DNA of 64,000 nucleotides from the NCBI RefSeq assembly GCF_029392895.1, contig NZ_CP114200.1, positions 3,379,001 to 3,443,000 on the forward strand. The letters are read 5' to 3'. The translations under genes and the position numbers were made by a program. Each line of letters starts with the position of its first letter. Within the stretch, counting starts at the first letter, position 1. Positions 49,670-60,049 of this stretch are shown piece by piece. The stretch comes from Streptomyces sp. 71268. GTDB taxonomy: Bacteria > Actinomycetota > Actinomycetes > Streptomycetales > Streptomycetaceae. The notes under the pieces were generated by a model. That model did not search any database. It saw only the letters and a list, made by a program, of their open reading frames with translations, and was not told where the DNA came from.

Positions 49670-50982
49670 CAGCGGAGGAACCCTTCGTAGTGTCGCTGCT
49701 GAAGCTGGCTCTCGATCTGCTTCACCGTCTCCAGACCCACACCCACGATGATGAGGATGCTGGTACCACCGAACGGGAAGTTCTGATTGGCGTTGAGCGT
49801 CACCAGCGCCACCGTCGGCACCAGAGCGATCAGGCCCAGGTAGAGCGAGCCGGGCCACGTGATGCGGTTCAGCACGTAGCTCAAGTACTCCGCAGTGGGA
49901 CGACCAGCCCGGATACCCGGGATGAAGCCACCATACTTCTTCATGTTGTCAGCAACTTCTTCGGGGTTGAAGGAGATCGCGACGTAGAAGAAGGCGAAGA
50001 AGACGATCAGCAGGAAGTACGTGACGATGTAAACCGGGTGGTCACCCGTCACGAAGTTGTTCTCGATCCACGTCGCCCATTCCGAGTCGGAACCGCTGAA
50101 CTGAGCGATCAGCGCCGGAATGTAGAGCAGCGAGGAAGCGAAGATGACCGGGATCACACCCGCCTGGTTCACCTTCAGCGGGATGTAGGTCGAGGTCCCG
50201 CCGTACGAGCGGCGGCCGATCATGCGCTTCGCGTACTGGACGGGAATGCGCCGCTGCGCCTGCTCCACGAAGACCACCAGGGCCACCATCGCCAGACCAC
50301 AGACGATGACGAGGCTGAACTCCAGCCAGCCGTCCATGATCTTGCCCTGCTGCCGGATCGCCCACAGCGCGCTCGGGAAGCCGGCGGCGATCGAGACGAA
50401 CATCAGGATCGACATGCCGTTGCCGATGCCGCGGTCGGTGACGAGTTCACCGAGCCACATCACCAGCGCGGTGCCGGCGGTCATGGTGAGGACCATGGTG
50501 ATCGTGACGAAGATCGACTGGTCCGGGACGATGTCGTTGCCGACGGTGCAGTTCTGGAAGAGCGAGCCGCTGCGCGCGGTGGCCACCAGGCCGGTGCCCT
50601 GCAAGATCGCGAGCGCCACCGTCAGGTAACGGGTGTACTGCGTGATCTTCGCCTGCCCGGACTGGCCCTCCTTCTTGAGGGCCTCAAGGCGGGGGATAAC
50701 CACCGTGAGCAACTGAAGGATGATGCTCGCCGTGATGTACGGCATGATCCCTAGCGCGAAGATGGTGATCTGCAGCAGGGCGCCACCGCTGAACATGTTC
50801 ACCAGACCGAACAGACCCTGCTGGGCCTCAGCCTGATCCATGCACTCTTGGACGTTCTTGTAGTCGATGCCCGGGACCGGGACGTGCGCCCCGAGCCGGA
50901 ACAGGACAATGATGCCCAACGTGAAGAGCAGCTTCTTGCGCAGGTCGGGCGTCTTGAACGCTCGGGCGAACGCGGTGAGCAC
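49669..50982 (-). CDS. secY: Protein translocase subunit SecY
   Basis: SecY is the channel of the Sec system in the cytoplasmic membrane. It has 437 residues and ten membrane spans, beginning MLTAFARAFKTPDLRKKLLFTLGIIVLFRLGAHVPVPGIDY. The plug region GLFGLVNMFSGGALLQITIFALGIMPYITASIILQLL and the GTSILIIVGVGLETVKQIESQLQQRHYEGF end are conserved. It is followed by adk with overlapping stop and start. The 201-nt space upstream has a strong terminator for the preceding spc block, so secY-adk probably starts from its own promoter there. Confidence 0.98.
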   Translation of the reverse strand: MLTAFARAFKTPDLRKKLLFTLGIIVLFRLGAHVPVPGIDYKNVQECMDQAEAQQGLFGLVNMFSGGALLQITIFALGIMPYITASIILQLLTVVIPRLEALKKEGQSGQAKITQYTRYLTVALAILQGTGLVATARSGSLFQNCTVGNDIVPDQSIFVTITMVLTMTAGTALVMWLGELVTDRGIGNGMSILMFVSIAAGFPSALWAIRQQGKIMDGWLEFSLVIVCGLAMVALVVFVEQAQRRIPVQYAKRMIGRRSYGGTSTYIPLKVNQAGVIPVIFASSLLYIPALIAQFSGSDSEWATWIENNFVTGDHPVYIVTYFLLIVFFAFFYVAISFNPEEVADNMKKYGGFIPGIRAGRPTAEYLSYVLNRITWPGSLYLGLIALVPTVALVTLNANQNFPFGGTSILIIVGVGLETVKQIESQLQQRHYEGFLR

Positions 50983-51136
50983 GGTGCCTCCTGCGCCCCC
51001 CGCGTCGAGCGCGAGAGGTGACGGTCTTGAGGATCGACGAATACAAATCAGTCAAAACCCGCGCGGACACAGGCCACGCGGAGGGTAACAGCGCACGCCA
51101 CCTTACCGGCGACTGGGCCCCCCTAGGAACGACCAA

Positions 51137-51168
51137 CCGGGGATGCCCCTTATGAGGGGCATCCCCGG
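51137..51168 (-). terminator. 14-bp perfect hairpin ending the spc block
   Basis: CCGGGGATGCCCCT (51137-51150) and AGGGGCATCCCCGG (51155-51168) flank a TATG loop. It is 16 nt after the rplO stop on the minus strand and should separate rplO from secY, which share a transcript in many bacteria. Confidence 0.85.
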
Positions 51169-51183
51169 CAGGTTGTCACAGGC

Positions 51184-51648
51184 TCAGATGAGCTCGGTGA
51201 CGGTGCCGCCGGCGGCGGCGATCTTCTCCTTGGCGGAGCCGGAGACGGCGTCCACCGTCACCTGCAGCGCCACGGAGATCTCGCCGGTGCCGAGCACCTT
51301 GACGAGCTCGTTCTTGCGCACCGCGCCCTTGGCGACCAGGTCGGCCACCGTGACCTCGCCACCCTGCGGGTAGAGCGACGCCAGCTTGTCCAGGTTGACG
51401 ACCTGGAACTGCTTGTGCGCGGGGTTCTTGAAGCCCTTCAGCTTCGGGAGCCGCATGTGGAGGGGCATCTGCCCACCCTCGAAGCGCTCCGGAACCTGGT
51501 AGCGGGCCTTCGTGCCCTTGGTACCACGACCGGCCGTCTTACCCTTCGACGCCTCACCACGACCCACACGGGTCTTGGCGGTCTTGGCGCCCGGGGCGGG
51601 ACGGAGGTTGTGGACCTTCAGCGGCTTGCTCTCGGAGGAACCAGCCAT
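51184..51648 (-). CDS. rplO: 50S ribosomal protein L15
   Basis: L15 joins early in large-subunit assembly. It has 154 residues. The Gly/Lys/Arg-rich N-terminal part ([31 protein letters not shown]) and the [18 protein letters not shown] region are typical. The C-terminal domain has [38 protein letters not shown]. It is the last gene of the spc block, followed by a terminator. Confidence 0.98.
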   Translation of the reverse strand: MAGSSESKPLKVHNLRPAPGAKTAKTRVGRGEASKGKTAGRGTKGTKARYQVPERFEGGQMPLHMRLPKLKGFKNPAHKQFQVVNLDKLASLYPQGGEVTVADLVAKGAVRKNELVKVLGTGEISVALQVTVDAVSGSAKEKIAAAGGTVTELI

Positions 51649-51650
51649 GA

Positions 51651-51833
51651 TCAGTCGACCTCCTCAACCGTCACGAGGTGGCGGACGGTCTTCACCATGC
51701 CGCGGAACTCGGGACGGTCCTCCTTGACCACGACGTCGCCGAGCCTCTTCAGGCCGAGCGAGCGCAGCGTGTCACGGTGGTTCTGCTTGCTGCCGATGTA
51801 CGACTTCGTCTGCGTGACCTTGAGGCGAGCCAT
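51651..51833 (-). CDS. rpmD: 50S ribosomal protein L30
   Basis: L30 is a small 60-residue large-subunit protein: [33 protein letters not shown], ending [18 protein letters not shown]. The ATG at 51833 shares a base with the stop of rpsE and the gene ends 2 nt before rplO. The longer open frame upstream belongs to no protein. Confidence 0.97.
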   Translation of the reverse strand: MARLKVTQTKSYIGSKQNHRDTLRSLGLKRLGDVVVKEDRPEFRGMVKTVRHLVTVEEVD

Positions 51834-52435
51834 TACGCACCCACCCCGGCACGCGCCCGCAGCAGTGCGGCGGGGGCGACGTCTTCCAGCGGCAGGCCAC
51901 GGCGGGCGGCGATCTCCTCGGGACGCTGAAGCCCCTGCAGAGCCGCACGCGTGGCGTGCACGATGTTGATCGGGTTCGACGAACCGAGCGACTTGCTCAG
52001 CACGTCGTGGATGCCCGCGCACTCCAGGACGGCGCGCACCGGGCCACCGGCGATCACACCGGTACCGGGGGACGCCGGCTTGAGCAGCACGACACCCGCG
52101 GCCTCCTCACCCTGGATCGGGTGCGGGATGGTGCCCTGGATCCGGGGGACCTTGAAGAAGTTCTTCTTGGCCTCCTCAACGCCCTTGGCGATGGCGGCCG
52201 GAACCTCCTTCGCCTTCCCGTATCCGACACCCACGGTGCCGTCACCGTCGCCCACCACGACCAGCGCGGTGAAGCTGAAGCGACGACCACCCTTCACGAC
52301 CTTGGCGACGCGGTTGATCGCGACAACGCGCTCAACGTACGCGGTCTTCTCGGCAGCAGCGCCGCCGTCCCGGCCCTTCCGGTCCCGCCGCTCGCCGCCA
52401 CCGGCGCCGCCACCGCGGCGCTGGGGTCCAGCCAT
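51833..52435 (-). CDS. rpsE: 30S ribosomal protein S5
   Basis: S5 is important for accuracy and mRNA unwinding. It has 200 residues: a Gly/Arg-rich start ([25 protein letters not shown]), the RNA-binding [33 protein letters not shown] and the second domain with [34 protein letters not shown]. It is 47 nt after rplR. Confidence 0.98.
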   Translation of the reverse strand: MAGPQRRGGGAGGGERRDRKGRDGGAAAEKTAYVERVVAINRVAKVVKGGRRFSFTALVVVGDGDGTVGVGYGKAKEVPAAIAKGVEEAKKNFFKVPRIQGTIPHPIQGEEAAGVVLLKPASPGTGVIAGGPVRAVLECAGIHDVLSKSLGSSNPINIVHATRAALQGLQRPEEIAARRGLPLEDVAPAALLRARAGVGA

Positions 52436-52482
52436 TGGTAATACCTCTCTCTGTTACGGTCCGCTAGCTCCGGAACCGGGGC

Positions 52483-52866
52483 TTAGAACTTCAGCCCGGC
52501 TTCGCGGGCGGCGTCCGCCAGAGCGGCGATGCGCCCGGCGTACTGGTTGCCACCGCGGTCGAACACCACGGCCTCGACGCCGGCGGCCTTGGCACGCTCG
52601 GCCACCAGGGCTCCGACCTGCTGGGCCTGGGCGCTCTTGTCGCCTTCTCCGCCGCGGATCGACGCGTCCAGGGTCGACGCCGACGCGAGCGTGTGGCCCG
52701 CGATGTCGTCGATGACCTGCGCCACCATGTGGCGGTTGGAACGCGTGACCACGAGGCGGGGACGCTCGGGCGTACCCGAGATCCGCTTGCGAACGCGGAT
52801 GTGGCGACGCTTGAGGGCGGCACCCTTGCGGGCGTTGCCCTTCGCGATCTTCACACCGTATGCCAT
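52483..52866 (-). CDS. rplR: 50S ribosomal protein L18
   Basis: L18 binds 5S rRNA and brings it to the large subunit. It has 127 residues: a basic start ([33 protein letters not shown]), then [21 protein letters not shown] and the [28 protein letters not shown] end. It follows rplF by 3 nt. Confidence 0.98.
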   Translation of the reverse strand: MAYGVKIAKGNARKGAALKRRHIRVRKRISGTPERPRLVVTRSNRHMVAQVIDDIAGHTLASASTLDASIRGGEGDKSAQAQQVGALVAERAKAAGVEAVVFDRGGNQYAGRIAALADAAREAGLKF

Positions 52867-52869
52867 GGC

Positions 52870-53409
52870 TTACTTACCAGCCTTTCCGACCTTGCGGCGG
52901 ATGACCTCGCCCGCGTACTTCACGCCCTTGGCCTTGTACGGGTCGGGCTTGCGCAGCTTGCGGATGTTCGCGGCGACCTCGCCGACCTTCTGCTTGTCGA
53001 TGCCCTCGACGCTGAGCTTGGTCGGGGACTCGACCTTGAAGGTGATGCCCTCGGGGGCCTCGATCAGGATGGGGTGGCTGTAGCCCAGCGAGAACTCCAG
53101 GTTGGAGCCCTTCGCCTGGACGCGGTAACCCACACCACTGATCTCGAGAGCCTTGCTGTAGCCCGCGGTCACGCCGGTGATCATGTTCGCCACCAGCGTC
53201 CGGGACAGGCCGTGCAGGGCCTTGTTCTGACGCTCGTCGTTGGGGCGTGTGACGCTGAGCACGCCGTCCTCGCCCTTAGCGATCTCGATGGGCGCGGCTA
53301 CGGTGTGGCTGAGGGTGCCCTTGGGGCCCTTCACCTGGACCGTACGGCCATCGATGGTGACGTCCACACCAGCGGGAACCTGGATGGGCAGCCGTCCGAT
53401 ACGCGACAT
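52870..53409 (-). CDS. rplF: 50S ribosomal protein L6
   Basis: L6 lies near the GTPase centre of the large subunit. It has 179 residues with two similar domains: [37 protein letters not shown] and the second ending [39 protein letters not shown], the conserved PYKGKG-type end. It is 21 nt after rpsH. Confidence 0.98.
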   Translation of the reverse strand: MSRIGRLPIQVPAGVDVTIDGRTVQVKGPKGTLSHTVAAPIEIAKGEDGVLSVTRPNDERQNKALHGLSRTLVANMITGVTAGYSKALEISGVGYRVQAKGSNLEFSLGYSHPILIEAPEGITFKVESPTKLSVEGIDKQKVGEVAANIRKLRKPDPYKAKGVKYAGEVIRRKVGKAGK

Positions 53410-53430
53410 TGGCTATTCCTCCGTTCCCGG

Positions 53431-53829
53431 TTACCAGACGTAGGCGAGGACTTCCCCACCCACGCCCTTCTTCTGCGCCTGCTGGCCGGTGAGGAGACCG
53501 TGCGACGTGGAGATGATCGCCACGCCCAGGCCGCCGAGCACCTTCGGCAGGTTGGTGGACTTTGCGTAGACCCGCAGGCCCGGCTTCGAGATGCGCTTGA
53601 TGCCGGCGATCGAACGCTCACGGTTCGGGCCGAACTTCAGCTCGAGGATGAGGTTCTTGCCGACCTCGGCGTCCTCGACCTTCCAGCCGGTGATGTAACC
53701 CTCCTGCTGGAGGATCTCTGCGATGTGCGACTTGATCTTGCTGTGCGGCATCGCCACCGAGTCGTGGTACGCCGAGTTCGCGTTTCGCAGACGCGTCAGC
53801 ATGTCTGCGATGGGATCAGTCATGGTCAT
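53431..53829 (-). CDS. rpsH: 30S ribosomal protein S8
   Basis: S8 binds 16S rRNA early in assembly and in E. coli also represses the spc operon. It has 132 residues: [38 protein letters not shown] and the C-terminal [41 protein letters not shown] codons at 53829 and 53823 both occur. The 278-nt space to rpsZ is the largest inside the block and holds a GC hairpin. Confidence 0.98.
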   Translation of the reverse strand: MTMTDPIADMLTRLRNANSAYHDSVAMPHSKIKSHIAEILQQEGYITGWKVEDAEVGKNLILELKFGPNRERSIAGIKRISKPGLRVYAKSTNLPKVLGGLGVAIISTSHGLLTGQQAQKKGVGGEVLAYVW

Positions 53830-54071
53830 GAATTGGCCTTCGGCCTCTCTCGCCGGGGTTTCCTATCTGCGCCATCCCTCTCCCCGATCAGCTCGGGACG
53901 GGTGCGGCGCGGGGACCTTCGGCGTAGTAAGCGACTTCTTGCGGACGTCGTCCGCAGCGGTCTCGGACGGCGGGGCGCCCAACCCTTCTACCTTACGGGA
54001 CGAAGGGCCGGGTCCCCGCCGGTCCGATGCTTACCGAGAGCTCCGGTGAATCCGTACGCTCCGCCCGCGTG

Positions 54072-54087
54072 GCGCCCCGAGGGGCGC
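54072..54087 (-). terminator. GC hairpin after rpsZ
   Basis: GCGCCCC (54072-54078) and GGGGCGC (54081-54087) surround GA, 20 nt after the rpsZ stop and in the enlarged rpsZ-rpsH space. It may be an attenuator or processing site that lowers downstream expression. The remaining 240 nt hold nothing else I can support. Confidence 0.4.
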
Positions 54088-54107
54088 TCACCAGGCGGCG
54101 AACGGTA

Positions 54108-54293
54108 TTACCAGGAGCTCTTGGTCACGCCCGGCAGCTCGCCACGGTGGGCCATCTCACGAAGGCACACGCGGCACAGGCCGAACTTGCGGTAGACGGA
54201 GTGCGGCCGGCCACAGCGCTGGCAGCGGTTGTACGCGCGCACAGCGAACTTCGGCTTGCGGGCGGCCTTAGCGATCAGAGCCTTCTTCGCCAC
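54108..54293 (-). CDS. rpsZ: 30S ribosomal protein S14, type Z (zinc-binding)
   Basis: This short S14 form has 61 residues: [20 protein letters not shown], a zinc site [20 protein letters not shown] with Cys-x2-Cys twice, and [18 protein letters not shown]. It is the C+ form. Streptomyces commonly also hold a longer zinc-free S14 in a Zur-regulated set elsewhere. It begins 2 nt after rplE. Confidence 0.97.
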   Translation of the reverse strand: MAKKALIAKAARKPKFAVRAYNRCQRCGRPHSVYRKFGLCRVCLREMAHRGELPGVTKSSW

Positions 54294-54295
54294 GG

Positions 54296-54856
54296 TCAGT
54301 TCTCCTTGAACGGGAAGCCGAGGTGACGAAGCAGGGCGCGGCCCTCATCGTCGTTCTGGGCGGTCGTCACCACGGTGATGTCCATGCCCCGGACCCGGTC
54401 GATCTTGTCCTGGTCGATCTCGTGGAACATGACCTGCTCCGTGAGACCGAAGGTGTAGTTGCCCCGGCCGTCGAACTGCTTGGGCGACAGGCCGCGGAAG
54501 TCGCGGATGCGCGGGAGCGCCAGCGACAGCGTGCGGTCCAGGAACTCCCACATCCGGTCACCGCGGAGGGTGACGTGGGCACCGATCGGCTGACCCTCAC
54601 GCAGCTTGAACTGCGCGATGGACTTGCGGGCCTTGGTGACGGCCGGCTTCTGACCGGTGATCGTGGTGAGGTCGCGGATGGCGCCCTCGATCAGCTTGGA
54701 GTCGCGGGCGGCGTCGCCCACACCCATGTTGACCACGATCTTGGTGAGGCCGGGAACCTGCATGACGTTCTCGTACGAGAACTCCTCACGCAGCTTGGCC
54801 GTGATCTCTTCGCGGTAGCGCTGCTTGAGACGCGGCGCGTTGGTGGTGGCAGTCAT
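54296..54856 (-). CDS. rplE: 50S ribosomal protein L5
   Basis: L5 binds 5S rRNA and contacts P-site tRNA. It has 186 residues: [64 protein letters not shown] and a C-terminal [25 protein letters not shown]. Its ATG overlaps the stop of rplX by 1 nt. Confidence 0.98.
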   Translation of the reverse strand: MTATTNAPRLKQRYREEITAKLREEFSYENVMQVPGLTKIVVNMGVGDAARDSKLIEGAIRDLTTITGQKPAVTKARKSIAQFKLREGQPIGAHVTLRGDRMWEFLDRTLSLALPRIRDFRGLSPKQFDGRGNYTFGLTEQVMFHEIDQDKIDRVRGMDITVVTTAQNDDEGRALLRHLGFPFKEN

Positions 54857-55179
54857 CAGATGTCCTCACCGGTCCGCTTGGCAACGCGGATCTTGTTGCC
54901 CTCGTCATCGAAGCGGTACCCGACGCGGGTGACGACCTTCTGGCCGTCCTTCTCCACCACGAGCTGAACGTTGCTCACGTGGATGGGGGCCTCGGTCGTC
55001 ACGATGCCGCCGGTCTTCGAACCGCGAGCGGTCTGGCCGGCCTTCGTGTGCTTCTTGACCCGGTTGACACCCTCGACCAGGACCCGGTCCTCGCGGGGGT
55101 AGGCCACGATGACCTTGCCCTGCTTGCCCTTGTCCTTACCGGTGATGACCTGGACCAGGTCGCCCTTCTTGATCTTCAT
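54856..55179 (-). CDS. rplX: 50S ribosomal protein L24
   Basis: L24 is an assembly starter near the exit tunnel. It has 107 residues with an N-terminal KOW motif ([39 protein letters not shown]) followed by [34 protein letters not shown]. It is 3 nt after rplN and overlaps rplE. Confidence 0.98.
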   Translation of the reverse strand: MKIKKGDLVQVITGKDKGKQGKVIVAYPREDRVLVEGVNRVKKHTKAGQTARGSKTGGIVTTEAPIHVSNVQLVVEKDGQKVVTRVGYRFDDEGNKIRVAKRTGEDI

Positions 55180-55182
55180 CGG

Positions 55183-55551
55183 TTACAGCACCTCCGGCGC
55201 GAGCGAGACGATCTTCATGAACTTCTTCTCGCGCAGCTCACGGCCGACCGGGCCGAAGATACGGGTGCCGCGGGGGTCGCCGTCGTTCTTCAGAATGACG
55301 GCGGCGTTCTCGTCGAAGCGGATGTACGAGCCATCGGGGCGACGGCGCTCCTTGACGGTGCGCACGATGACCGCCTTGATGACGTCACCCTTCTTCACGT
55401 TGCCACCGGGGATCGCATCCTTGACGGTGGCGACGATGACGTCACCGATGCCCGCGTAGCGGCGACCGGAACCGCCGAGAACACGGATGCAAAGGATCTC
55501 CTTCGCACCAGTGTTGTCGGCGACGCGCAGTCGCGACTCCTGCTGGATCAC
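55183..55551 (-). CDS. rplN: 50S ribosomal protein L14
   Basis: L14 is at the subunit interface. It has 122 residues, [36 protein letters not shown] to the [15 protein letters not shown] end. It starts with a GTG at 55551. It is the first gene of the spc block and is separated from rpsQ by 102 nt with two hairpins, marking the S10/spc boundary. Confidence 0.98.
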   Translation of the reverse strand: MIQQESRLRVADNTGAKEILCIRVLGGSGRRYAGIGDVIVATVKDAIPGGNVKKGDVIKAVIVRTVKERRRPDGSYIRFDENAAVILKNDGDPRGTRIFGPVGRELREKKFMKIVSLAPEVL

Positions 55552-55580
55552 GTCTATCTCCTGATCGTCTGCCGGTTCCC

Positions 55581-55647
55581 GGCGGGGACCCGGTCGCCCG
55601 AGTCCCCGCCGAGCCTGGCGGAACTATTCCGAGGGGGTCCCCCTCGG
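55581..55647 (-). terminator. Two hairpins at the rpsQ-rplN boundary
   Basis: GGCGGGGAC (55581-55589) pairs with GTCCCCGCC (55602-55610), and CCGAGGGGG (55629-55637) pairs with CCCCCTCGG (55639-55647). The second lies 7 nt after the rpsQ stop. They probably end or weaken the S10 transcript before the spc genes. Confidence 0.6.
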
Positions 55648-55653
55648 AGGGGA

Positions 55654-55938
55654 TTACTTGGCCTTCTCGAGGATCTCGACGATGCGCCAGCGCTTCGTCG
55701 CGGACAGCGGCCGGGTCTCCATCAGGAGGACGCGGTCACCGACACCGGCGGCGTTCTGCTCGTCGTGCGCCTTGAGCTTGTTCGTACGACGGATGACCTT
55801 GCCGTACAGCGCGTGCTTGACACGGTCCTCAACGGCGACGACGACGGTCTTGTCCATCTTGTCGCTGACGACCAGACCCTCACGGGTCTTGCGGAAGCCG
55901 CGGTCCTGGTTGTTCTCAGTCACATTCGTCTCGCTCAT
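55654..55938 (-). CDS. rpsQ: 30S ribosomal protein S17
   Basis: S17 is a primary 16S-binding protein. It has 94 residues with an N-terminal extension ([15 protein letters not shown]) and the OB-fold core [45 protein letters not shown] and [17 protein letters not shown]. It is the last gene of the S10 block. Its start overlaps the rpmC stop. Confidence 0.98.
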   Translation of the reverse strand: MSETNVTENNQDRGFRKTREGLVVSDKMDKTVVVAVEDRVKHALYGKVIRRTNKLKAHDEQNAAGVGDRVLLMETRPLSATKRWRIVEILEKAK

Positions 55939-56162
55939 CAGGCGCTCTCCACCGTCTCGATGCCGAGCTCGCGCTCACGCATCAGGGTGTAGATCCGGGC
56001 GATGTCCTTGCGGACGGCCTTCAGCCGGCCGTGGTTCTCAAGCTGTCCGGTCGCCGCCTGGAAGCGGAGGTTGAACAGCTCCTCCTTGGCCTCGCGCAGC
56101 TTGGCGACGAGATCCTCGTCGTTCAGCTCGCGCAGCTCGGTCGCCTTGGTACCGGCCGCCAT
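55938..56162 (-). CDS. rpmC: 50S ribosomal protein L29
   Basis: L29 is a two-helix protein at the tunnel exit, where chaperones and SRP dock. It has 74 residues from the ATG at 56162: [65 protein letters not shown] in essence. A GTG one codon earlier (56165) is less likely. The start overlaps the rplP stop. Confidence 0.97.
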   Translation of the reverse strand: MAAGTKATELRELNDEDLVAKLREAKEELFNLRFQAATGQLENHGRLKAVRKDIARIYTLMRERELGIETVESA

Positions 56163-56581
56163 CACGACTCACCTGCCTCGCGCCGGACGATCCGGCACTT
56201 CATCGGAAGCTTGTGGGCGGCGCGGGTCAGCGCCTCCTTAGCGACCTTCTCGTTCGGGTAGGACAGCTCGAACATCACCCGACCGGGCTTGACGTTCGCG
56301 ATCCACCACTCCGGCGAACCCTTACCGGAACCCATGCGGGTCTCGGCGGGCTTCTTGGTGAGCGGCCGGTCCGGGTAGATGTTGATCCAGACCTTGCCGC
56401 CACGCTTGATGTGGCGGGTCATGGCGATACGAGCGGCCTCGATCTGGCGGTTCGTGACGTACGCCGGCGTGACGGCCTGGATGCCGTACTCGCCGAACGC
56501 CAGCTCCGTGCCGCCCTTGGCCATACCCGACCGCTTCGGGTGGTGCTGCTTGCGGTGCTTGACCCTGCGAGGGATCAGCAT
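56162..56581 (-). CDS. rplP: 50S ribosomal protein L16
   Basis: L16 is at the A-site side of the large subunit. It has 139 residues from the ATG at 56581: [86 protein letters not shown] (conserved core) and a tail [16 protein letters not shown]. It follows rpsC by 5 nt. Confidence 0.98.
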   Translation of the reverse strand: MLIPRRVKHRKQHHPKRSGMAKGGTELAFGEYGIQAVTPAYVTNRQIEAARIAMTRHIKRGGKVWINIYPDRPLTKKPAETRMGSGKGSPEWWIANVKPGRVMFELSYPNEKVAKEALTRAAHKLPMKCRIVRREAGES

Positions 56582-56586
56582 GTCGG

Positions 56587-57426
56587 TCAGGCCTCCGTTC
56601 CGGTGGTCTCCGCCGGAGCAGCGGCGGCGGGCGCCTCGGCCTTGGGGGCCTCGGCAGCCGGGGCCGACTGCTGCTGCGGCTTGCGGCCGCGGCCGCCACG
56701 CTCGCCACCCCGGCCACCACGGGCCGGGCGCTCGTTGCCGCCGCCACGCGAGGGACGGTTGCCCGCGCGGGCCGCGGCGTTCTCGGCGCGAACCTCGGCG
56801 ATGTTCTTGACGTCGCCCTTGTAGATCCACACCTTCACGCCGATGCGGCCGAAGGACGTCTTGGCCTCGAAGAAGCCGTAGTCCACGTTGGCACGCAGGG
56901 TGTGCAGGGGCACGCGGCCCTCGCGGTAGAACTCCGAGCGGGACATCTCGGCGCCGCCGAGACGGCCACCGCACTGGATCTTGATGCCCTTGGCGCCCGC
57001 CTTCATCGTCGACTGCATGCTCTTACGCATGGCGCGACGGAAGGAGACACGCGAGGAGAGCTGCTCGGCGACGGCCTGGGCCACCAGCTGAGCGTCCGTC
57101 TCCGGGTTCTTCACCTCAAGGATGTTGAACTGGATCTGCTTGCCGGTGAGCTTCTCCAGGTTGCCCCGGAGCCGGTCGGCCTCCGCGCCGCGGCGGCCGA
57201 TGACGATGCCCGGCCGGGCGGTGTGGACGTCGACGCGGACCCGGTCCCGGGTGCGCTCGATCTCGACCTTGGAGATGCCGGCCCGCTCCATGCCCTGGGT
57301 GAGCATGCGACGGATCGCGACGTCTTCCTTGACGTAGTCCTTGTACAGCTTGTCGGCGTACCAGCGGGACTTGAAGTCCGTGGTCACACCGAGCCGGAAC
57401 CCGTGCGGGTTTACCTTCTGGCCCAT
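56587..57426 (-). CDS. rpsC: 30S ribosomal protein S3
   Basis: S3 lines the mRNA entry tunnel and helps unwind mRNA. It has 279 residues: [26 protein letters not shown], a KH domain ([16 protein letters not shown]), and the C-terminal domain [32 protein letters not shown]. An extended Gly/Arg then Ala/Glu-rich tail of about 60 residues follows, typical of actinobacteria. Its start overlaps the rplV stop by 1 nt. Confidence 0.98.
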   Translation of the reverse strand: MGQKVNPHGFRLGVTTDFKSRWYADKLYKDYVKEDVAIRRMLTQGMERAGISKVEIERTRDRVRVDVHTARPGIVIGRRGAEADRLRGNLEKLTGKQIQFNILEVKNPETDAQLVAQAVAEQLSSRVSFRRAMRKSMQSTMKAGAKGIKIQCGGRLGGAEMSRSEFYREGRVPLHTLRANVDYGFFEAKTSFGRIGVKVWIYKGDVKNIAEVRAENAAARAGNRPSRGGGNERPARGGRGGERGGRGRKPQQQSAPAAEAPKAEAPAAAAPAETTGTEA

Positions 57427-57773
57427 TACCGGGTTCCTTCCTTGCTGCTGACGACCACGGTGATGTGGCTGGTCCGCTTGCGGATCCGGTAGGCACGGCC
57501 CTGGGCGCGCGGCCGGAACCGCTTCAGGGTCGGGCCCTCGTCGACGTAGGCCTCGGAGATGAAGAGGCTCTGAGCGTCGGTGTGGTCGTAGTTGTGCGCG
57601 GCGTTGGCAATGGCGCTGTCAAGCACCTTGCCCACCGGCACGCTGGCGGCCTGCGGGGCGAAACGCAGGACCGCCTGAGCCTCCGTGGCATCCATGCCAC
57701 GGATAAGGTCCACCACGCGGCGGGCCTTCATGGGCGTGACGCGGATGTACCGCGCCTGGGCCCTGGCTTCCAT
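57426..57773 (-). CDS. rplV: 50S ribosomal protein L22
   Basis: L22 extends a loop into the exit tunnel near the macrolide site. It has 115 residues from the ATG at 57773 ([40 protein letters not shown]), ending [29 protein letters not shown]. An ATG at 57797 would add eight residues (MTDTEGTT), but AAGGG lies 6 nt before 57773. Confidence 0.97.
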   Translation of the reverse strand: MEARAQARYIRVTPMKARRVVDLIRGMDATEAQAVLRFAPQAASVPVGKVLDSAIANAAHNYDHTDAQSLFISEAYVDEGPTLKRFRPRAQGRAYRIRKRTSHITVVVSSKEGTR

Positions 57774-57856
57774 GGTTGTCCCTTCGGTGTCTGTCATGGT
57801 CGGTGCACCCCCGTCGGAACGGGGAACCCCACCTTTCGGTCTTCGCTCTCCGCAGA

Positions 57857-58138
57857 TCAGCGACGACGCGACTTGCGGTCGTCCTTCTCGTGGCCGCGGA
57901 AGGTGCGGGTCGGCGCGAACTCGCCGAGCTTGTGGCCGACCATCGACTCGGTGACGAACACCGGGACGTGCTTGCGGCCGTCGTGCACCGCGATCGTGTG
58001 GCCGAGCATGGCCGGGACGATCATGGAGCGGCGGGACCAGGTCTTGATGACGTTCTTGGTGCCTGCCTCGTTCTGTACGTCCACCTTCTTGATCAGGTGG
58101 TCGTCGACGAAGGGCCCCTTCTTGAGACTGCGCGGCAT
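57857..58138 (-). CDS. rpsS: 30S ribosomal protein S19
   Basis: S19 is in the small-subunit head and contacts S13 and the A-site tRNA. It has 93 residues: [74 protein letters not shown] and a basic end KDDRKSRRR. It follows rplB by 12 nt. Confidence 0.98.
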   Translation of the reverse strand: MPRSLKKGPFVDDHLIKKVDVQNEAGTKNVIKTWSRRSMIVPAMLGHTIAVHDGRKHVPVFVTESMVGHKLGEFAPTRTFRGHEKDDRKSRRR

Positions 58139-58150
58139 CTAAACCCGCTC

Positions 58151-58987
58151 CTAGCGCTTCTTGTTCGTCTTGCGGCGGCGGACGATGTACTTGTTGCTGG
58201 CCTTCTTCGGCGAGCGCGTACGGCCCTCCTTCTGACCCCACGGCGAGACCGGGTGGCGACCACCGGAGGTCTTGCCCTCACCACCACCGTGCGGGTGGTC
58301 GACGGGGTTCATCACGACACCGCGGACGGTCGGGCGAACGCCCTTCCAGCGCATGCGGCCGGCCTTGCCCCAGTTGATGTTCGACTGCTCGGCGTTGCCG
58401 ACCTCGCCGACGGTGGCGCGGCAGCGGACGTCGACCAGGCGGATCTCGCCGGACGGCATACGCAGGTGGGCCATGGAGCCCTCACGCGCGAGGAGCTGCA
58501 CGGAGGCGCCGGCGGAGCGGGCGAACTTCGCGCCGCCGCCGGGCCGCAGCTCGATGGCGTGGATGACCGTACCGACCGGGATGTTGCGCAGCGGCAGGTT
58601 GTTGCCCGGCTTGATGTCGGCCCCGGGGCCGTTCTCGATCCGGTCGCCCTGCTTCAGGCCAGCGGGGGCGATGATGTAGCGCTTCTCGCCGTCCGCGTAG
58701 TGCAGGAGCGCGATGCGCGCGGTGCGGTTGGGGTCGTACTCGATATGTGCGACCTTCGCCGGGACGCCGTCCTTGTCGTGACGGCGGAAGTCGATCACGC
58801 GGTACGCGCGCTTGTGTCCGCCACCCTGGTGGCGAACGGTCACGCGACCGGCGTTGTTACGACCGCCCTTGCTGTGCAGCGGGCGGACCAGCGACTTCTC
58901 CGGCGTGGACCGCGTGATCTCGACGAAGTCGGCGACGCTGGAGCCACGACGGCCCGGAGTCGTCGGCTTGTACTTGCGGATACCCAT
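58151..58987 (-). CDS. rplB: 50S ribosomal protein L2
   Basis: L2 is essential for subunit association and lies close to the peptidyl transferase centre. It has 278 residues: [47 protein letters not shown], and the highly conserved [28 protein letters not shown] loop with its functional His. It is 47 nt after rplW. Confidence 0.98.
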   Translation of the reverse strand: MGIRKYKPTTPGRRGSSVADFVEITRSTPEKSLVRPLHSKGGRNNAGRVTVRHQGGGHKRAYRVIDFRRHDKDGVPAKVAHIEYDPNRTARIALLHYADGEKRYIIAPAGLKQGDRIENGPGADIKPGNNLPLRNIPVGTVIHAIELRPGGGAKFARSAGASVQLLAREGSMAHLRMPSGEIRLVDVRCRATVGEVGNAEQSNINWGKAGRMRWKGVRPTVRGVVMNPVDHPHGGGEGKTSGGRHPVSPWGQKEGRTRSPKKASNKYIVRRRKTNKKR

Positions 58988-59034
58988 TTCTCAGTCCTCG
59001 GAAGATTCCGGACTTCTGGACGTTCCGATCTCCG

Positions 59035-59367
59035 TTAGGAGACCGGGCCGCCGAAGATGTCGATACGGTCGCCCTCGGCGAGGGTCACGATGGCGCGCTT
59101 GGTGTCCTTGCGCTTGCCGAAACCGGTGCGGGTGCGCTTGCGCTTGCCCTGGCGGTTGATCGTGTTGACCCCAGTGACCTTGACCGAGAAGACCGCCTCG
59201 ACGGCCTGCTTGATCTGGGTCTTGTTCGCGCGCGGGTCGACGATGAACGTGTACTTGTTCTCGTCGAGCAGCGCGTAGCTCTTCTCCGAAACCACCGGCT
59301 TGACCAGGATGTCACGGGGGTCCGTGAAGGTCTTGCTGGTGACGGTCTGCGCGGTTGCCTCACTCAT
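59035..59367 (-). CDS. rplW: 50S ribosomal protein L23
   Basis: L23 is the docking site for SRP and trigger factor at the tunnel exit. It has 110 residues: [47 protein letters not shown] and [32 protein letters not shown]. The start overlaps the rplD stop by 1 nt. Confidence 0.98.
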   Translation of the reverse strand: MSEATAQTVTSKTFTDPRDILVKPVVSEKSYALLDENKYTFIVDPRANKTQIKQAVEAVFSVKVTGVNTINRQGKRKRTRTGFGKRKDTKRAIVTLAEGDRIDIFGGPVS

Positions 59368-60041
59368 CAGGCGTCGCTCCCTTCGAGCTCGGCCTCGGAG
59401 GCGACAGCCTTGGCAGACGCGGCCGGACCGGCCACGAAGGACTCGTAGGCAGCCTGCGTGAAGACCACGTCATCGGAGACGAGCACGTCGTACGTGTTGA
59501 GCTGGCCCGGCTCCAGGATGTGCACCTGGGGCAGGTTGCGGGCGGAGAGCCACGCGGCCTCGTCGGACCGGTCGACGACCAGGAGCAGGTTCTTGCGCTC
59601 GCTGATCTTGCCGAACAGGTTCTTCGCGGCCTTGGTGGAGACCTCGCCCTCGACCACGCCGGTGACGACGTGGATGCGGTTGTGGCGCGCCCGGTCGGAG
59701 AGGGCACCGCGCAGGGCGGCGGCCTTCATCTTCTTGGGGGTGCGCTGCGAGTAGTCGCGCGGCACGGGGCCGTGCACGACGCCACCGCCGGCGAACTGCG
59801 GCGCGCGGGTCGAGCCCTGACGGGCGCGGCCGGTGCCCTTCTGGCGGTAGGGCTTCTTGCCACCGCCGCGGACCTCGCCACGGGTCTTGGTCTTGTGCGT
59901 GCCCTGACGGGCAGCGGCCAGCTGGGCGACGACGACCTGGTGGATCAGCGGAACGCTGACCTGCGCGTCGAAGATCTCCGAGGGGAGTTCGACGGTCCCG
60001 GCCTTGTCGCCTGCCGGCGAAAGGATGTCAATGGTGCTCAT
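59367..60041 (-). CDS. rplD: 50S ribosomal protein L4
   Basis: L4 reaches into the exit tunnel and in E. coli also regulates the S10 operon. It has 224 residues: an N-terminal [21 protein letters not shown], the loop [51 protein letters not shown] and the C-terminal [24 protein letters not shown] Ser/Ala/Glu tail closes it. It follows rplC by 8 nt. Confidence 0.98.
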   Translation of the reverse strand: MSTIDILSPAGDKAGTVELPSEIFDAQVSVPLIHQVVVAQLAAARQGTHKTKTRGEVRGGGKKPYRQKGTGRARQGSTRAPQFAGGGVVHGPVPRDYSQRTPKKMKAAALRGALSDRARHNRIHVVTGVVEGEVSTKAAKNLFGKISERKNLLLVVDRSDEAAWLSARNLPQVHILEPGQLNTYDVLVSDDVVFTQAAYESFVAGPAASAKAVASEAELEGSDA

Positions 60042-60049
60042 CGGTTACC

